A stretch of 6,351 bases of DNA. Source: CAXTTV01 sp964247295 (lineage in GTDB: Bacteria; Chloroflexota; Ktedonobacteria; Ktedonobacterales; Ktedonobacteraceae). The translations under genes and the position numbers were made by a program. Within the stretch, counting starts at the first letter, position 1, and each line of letters starts with the position of its first letter. Under the pieces are notes generated by a model. It ran no database searches. It saw only the letters and a list, made by a program, of their open reading frames with translations, and was not told where the DNA came from. Location of the stretch: assembly GCA_964247295.1 (NCBI GenBank), contig CAXTTV010000245.1, forward strand, positions 1 to 6,351, given 5' to 3'. This document shows positions 4,621 through 6,351 of this stretch, in pieces.

Positions 4621-6261
4621 ATGCCACGAGGACGCAAGGGACCTCCACAAGAAAGTATTGATAGCATCTTACTGGCAATTAGCCGACGTGATGATATAGA
4701 CTCGGATACGCTGACTCACTATTTTGATCGCCTGGATGAAGAATGGGGCGAGGGAGCGCGTGATAAAGTGTTGCACCTGCTGCGGAGTGGGGACCGTTCG
4801 GCGCATGCGGCGTCGATCCTTATTCTTTCAGAGCTGGCAACGGATGCGGACCTGGAAGATCTCGAAGATTTTATAACCGATCCTACAGTGAATGATATGG
4901 CGAAACTGACGCTTTCTCCTGTTTTAAAAGAGCTGGGATCAGATCTGGCCGACGATGGGATCGTGGAGTATCTGAACGATCCAGCCTCAGCAATGCTTCA
5001 GATGCAGATGCATCTGCTAGAACTTGTTGGGCAGAGCGAGCTCGGTGTGGAGTCGGTCCTGGAAGATGTCCTGTCAATGCCTGTAGAGCGCCGCCTGGGC
5101 TTTATTAGCTGGCTGGGAAGCAGTCAGGATCAGCGCGCCGCCAATCTTCTGGTACCTTTGCTGGAAACCCAATCGACCAGGGTCTCTCTGGCTGCGGTTG
5201 AGGCACTGGAACAGCTCGGTCCTCTCGCTTTTCAGCAGGCGATCCCCGCTTTAAATTATCTGGTGACCACCACCTCTAATCGTGAGTTAAAGCAACGGGC
5301 GCGAACCGCTCTGGGTCATCTGATGATGCTGACCAATCCCGGTGTGGAATTTGAGGCTCCAGCTTCCTTGCCTCTGCACGAGGCGCGAGTGAGCTTTATT
5401 GATGGAACCGGATCGCAGATGGTAATGCTGTCATGGCGGCGGCCCGATGGTCTGCTCAAAGGCATCAATATTCTCTGTCAGGATATCTGGGGCATTAAAG
5501 ACTGCTATGGGACCGATGAGATGACCGAGCAGCACTGGTCTGAACTATCGGATGAGATGCAGCAACAAAGTTTTGAAAGCCTCCCAGTCTCTCTAGAATA
5601 CGCCAGATCTCTGGTTGCTGAGGCCTATGGGCACAATCGACGCTTCCGGCATAAGTTGCCAGTGGCGTATTCTATCTGGCGACCCTTTATTGAGGGAGAT
5701 GTGCCTTTTAAGAAGCGGGGCCGCACAACGCCCGAGCAATTAGATCTGCCGGAATTCACCGAGGAGGTGCGAGATCTGGCGAAGCAGGGAGAACGGTTAT
5801 TCGATCTCCCGGTTTATGCCTCCTGGCTTTTTCAGCCATTAGAGAAGCTTCAGAATTATATTAATCGCTACTGGAGCGATCCACTCATGGAACATGGTGA
5901 TCCTGGGGTGGGACGACGAGGCCAACGAAAAGAGCGTCAGCGGTTGAGAGATCTGCTGACGGGCCTTGTTGATGAGATGCTAGAGCTTGAGGTTGATCGC
6001 CAGTCTCGTCAGCTTTACACCGAAAGGTTGCTGCGTCAGGCTCGCCTGCTAGAGATGACGCAGAAAGCCTCTGAGGCCGAACTCTCGCGCGTGGTCGCGG
6101 CGGCTCTGCATCCAGATTCTGGTGTGCCATTGAGCGAGCAGCCCTTTCTGCGTAGGATGCTAGAGCTCTCCATTGAGCAAGGACCCTATCAGTTGATGGC
6201 AAATATTCTAGAACTGGGACCTCTGGACCTGGAACAGCTCAACCTGTTCTCTCCGAAATAG
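4621..6261 (+). CDS. HEAT-repeat protein with unassigned central domain
   Basis: This 546-aa soluble protein has no signal peptide or membrane span and is rich in acidic residues. Residues about 13-240 are paired amphipathic helices of the HEAT/armadillo type. The clearest repeat units are at about 171-202 (QRAANLLVPLLE, VSLAAVEALEQLG) and 204-236. HEAT arrays usually act as protein-binding scaffolds. Residues about 253-295 look beta-rich: ARVSFIDGTGSQMVMLSWRRPDGLLKGINILCQDIWGIKDCYG. I recall similar IDG-x-G-x-Q / RRPDG segments in uncharacterised bacterial proteins, but cannot name the family. The remaining 250 residues are mainly helical, with a very basic patch at 431-443 (GRRGQRKERQRLR) that could bind nucleic acid. 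The gene is on the same strand as the terminase, 161 bp downstream, with its own likely promoter. No enzymatic motif is evident. An adaptor or regulatory scaffold is the most economical guess. Confidence 0.85.
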   Translation: MPRGRKGPPQESIDSILLAISRRDDIDSDTLTHYFDRLDEEWGEGARDKVLHLLRSGDRSAHAASILILSELATDADLEDLEDFITDPTVNDMAKLTLSPVLKELGSDLADDGIVEYLNDPASAMLQMQMHLLELVGQSELGVESVLEDVLSMPVERRLGFISWLGSSQDQRAANLLVPLLETQSTRVSLAAVEALEQLGPLAFQQAIPALNYLVTTTSNRELKQRARTALGHLMMLTNPGVEFEAPASLPLHEARVSFIDGTGSQMVMLSWRRPDGLLKGINILCQDIWGIKDCYGTDEMTEQHWSELSDEMQQQSFESLPVSLEYARSLVAEAYGHNRRFRHKLPVAYSIWRPFIEGDVPFKKRGRTTPEQLDLPEFTEEVRDLAKQGERLFDLPVYASWLFQPLEKLQNYINRYWSDPLMEHGDPGVGRRGQRKERQRLRDLLTGLVDEMLELEVDRQSRQLYTERLLRQARLLEMTQKASEAELSRVVAAALHPDSGVPLSEQPFLRRMLELSIEQGPYQLMANILELGPLDLEQLNLFSPK

Positions 6262-6351
6262 AGTGGAGGGGTACCGAGACCTGCTGGGAAAGTGTAAATG
6301 TGGGACCGAAAAGGATACGTGGACGCGACGTAGGACGGCCCGCAGAGCGCA
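6262..6351. other. Noncoding right edge
   Basis: The 90 bases after the HEAT gene hold no open frame worth calling: ATG 6299 stops after eleven codons. There is no hairpin with a T run, so the transcript end of the HEAT gene is not visible here. Confidence 0.5.

Noticed and set aside
5885..6202. Open 105-codon minus-strand frame in the HEAT gene
   Set aside because: It lies wholly inside a well-supported gene on the other strand and resembles no known protein.

Overview
This 6.35 kb window looks like chromosomal DNA of a bacterium of moderate GC content. The sigma factor resembles those of the Chloroflexota, possibly the Ktedonobacteria, which carry many sigma-70 paralogues. That placement is an inference from general resemblance and is only moderately secure. 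No RNA gene, CRISPR array, integrase or insertion sequence was found.

Layout: positions 1-221 are noncoding as far as can be seen and contain several short inverted repeats. A group 2 sigma-70 factor of the RpoD/SigA type lies on the minus strand (222-1175). A divergent intergenic region of about 340 bp follows, rich in inverted repeats. Three plus-strand genes fill the rest: a zinc-ribbon protein with a single membrane span and a long Pro/Thr/Ser-rich tail (1517-2890), an apparently intact phage-type terminase large subunit with ATPase and nuclease motifs (2990-4459), and a HEAT-repeat protein with an unrecognised central beta-rich segment (4621-6261). The last 90 bases hold no visible gene.

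How the genes may relate: the zinc-ribbon gene and the terminase gene are on the same strand, 3 to 99 bp apart depending on the terminase start, so they may be co-transcribed. The HEAT gene appears to have its own promoter (TCGACT-N17-TGATACAAT) and a leader that could fold into two mutually exclusive hairpins, the second running directly into six T residues. This looks like an attenuator. Between the flanking genes the terminase stands alone: no small terminase subunit, portal, protease or capsid gene is visible. It is therefore either the edge of a prophage or gene-transfer-agent cluster extending beyond the window, a relic, or a domesticated packaging motor working with its unusual neighbours. 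The sequence alone cannot decide between these, but the terminase and its two neighbours are the best candidates here for an undescribed system.
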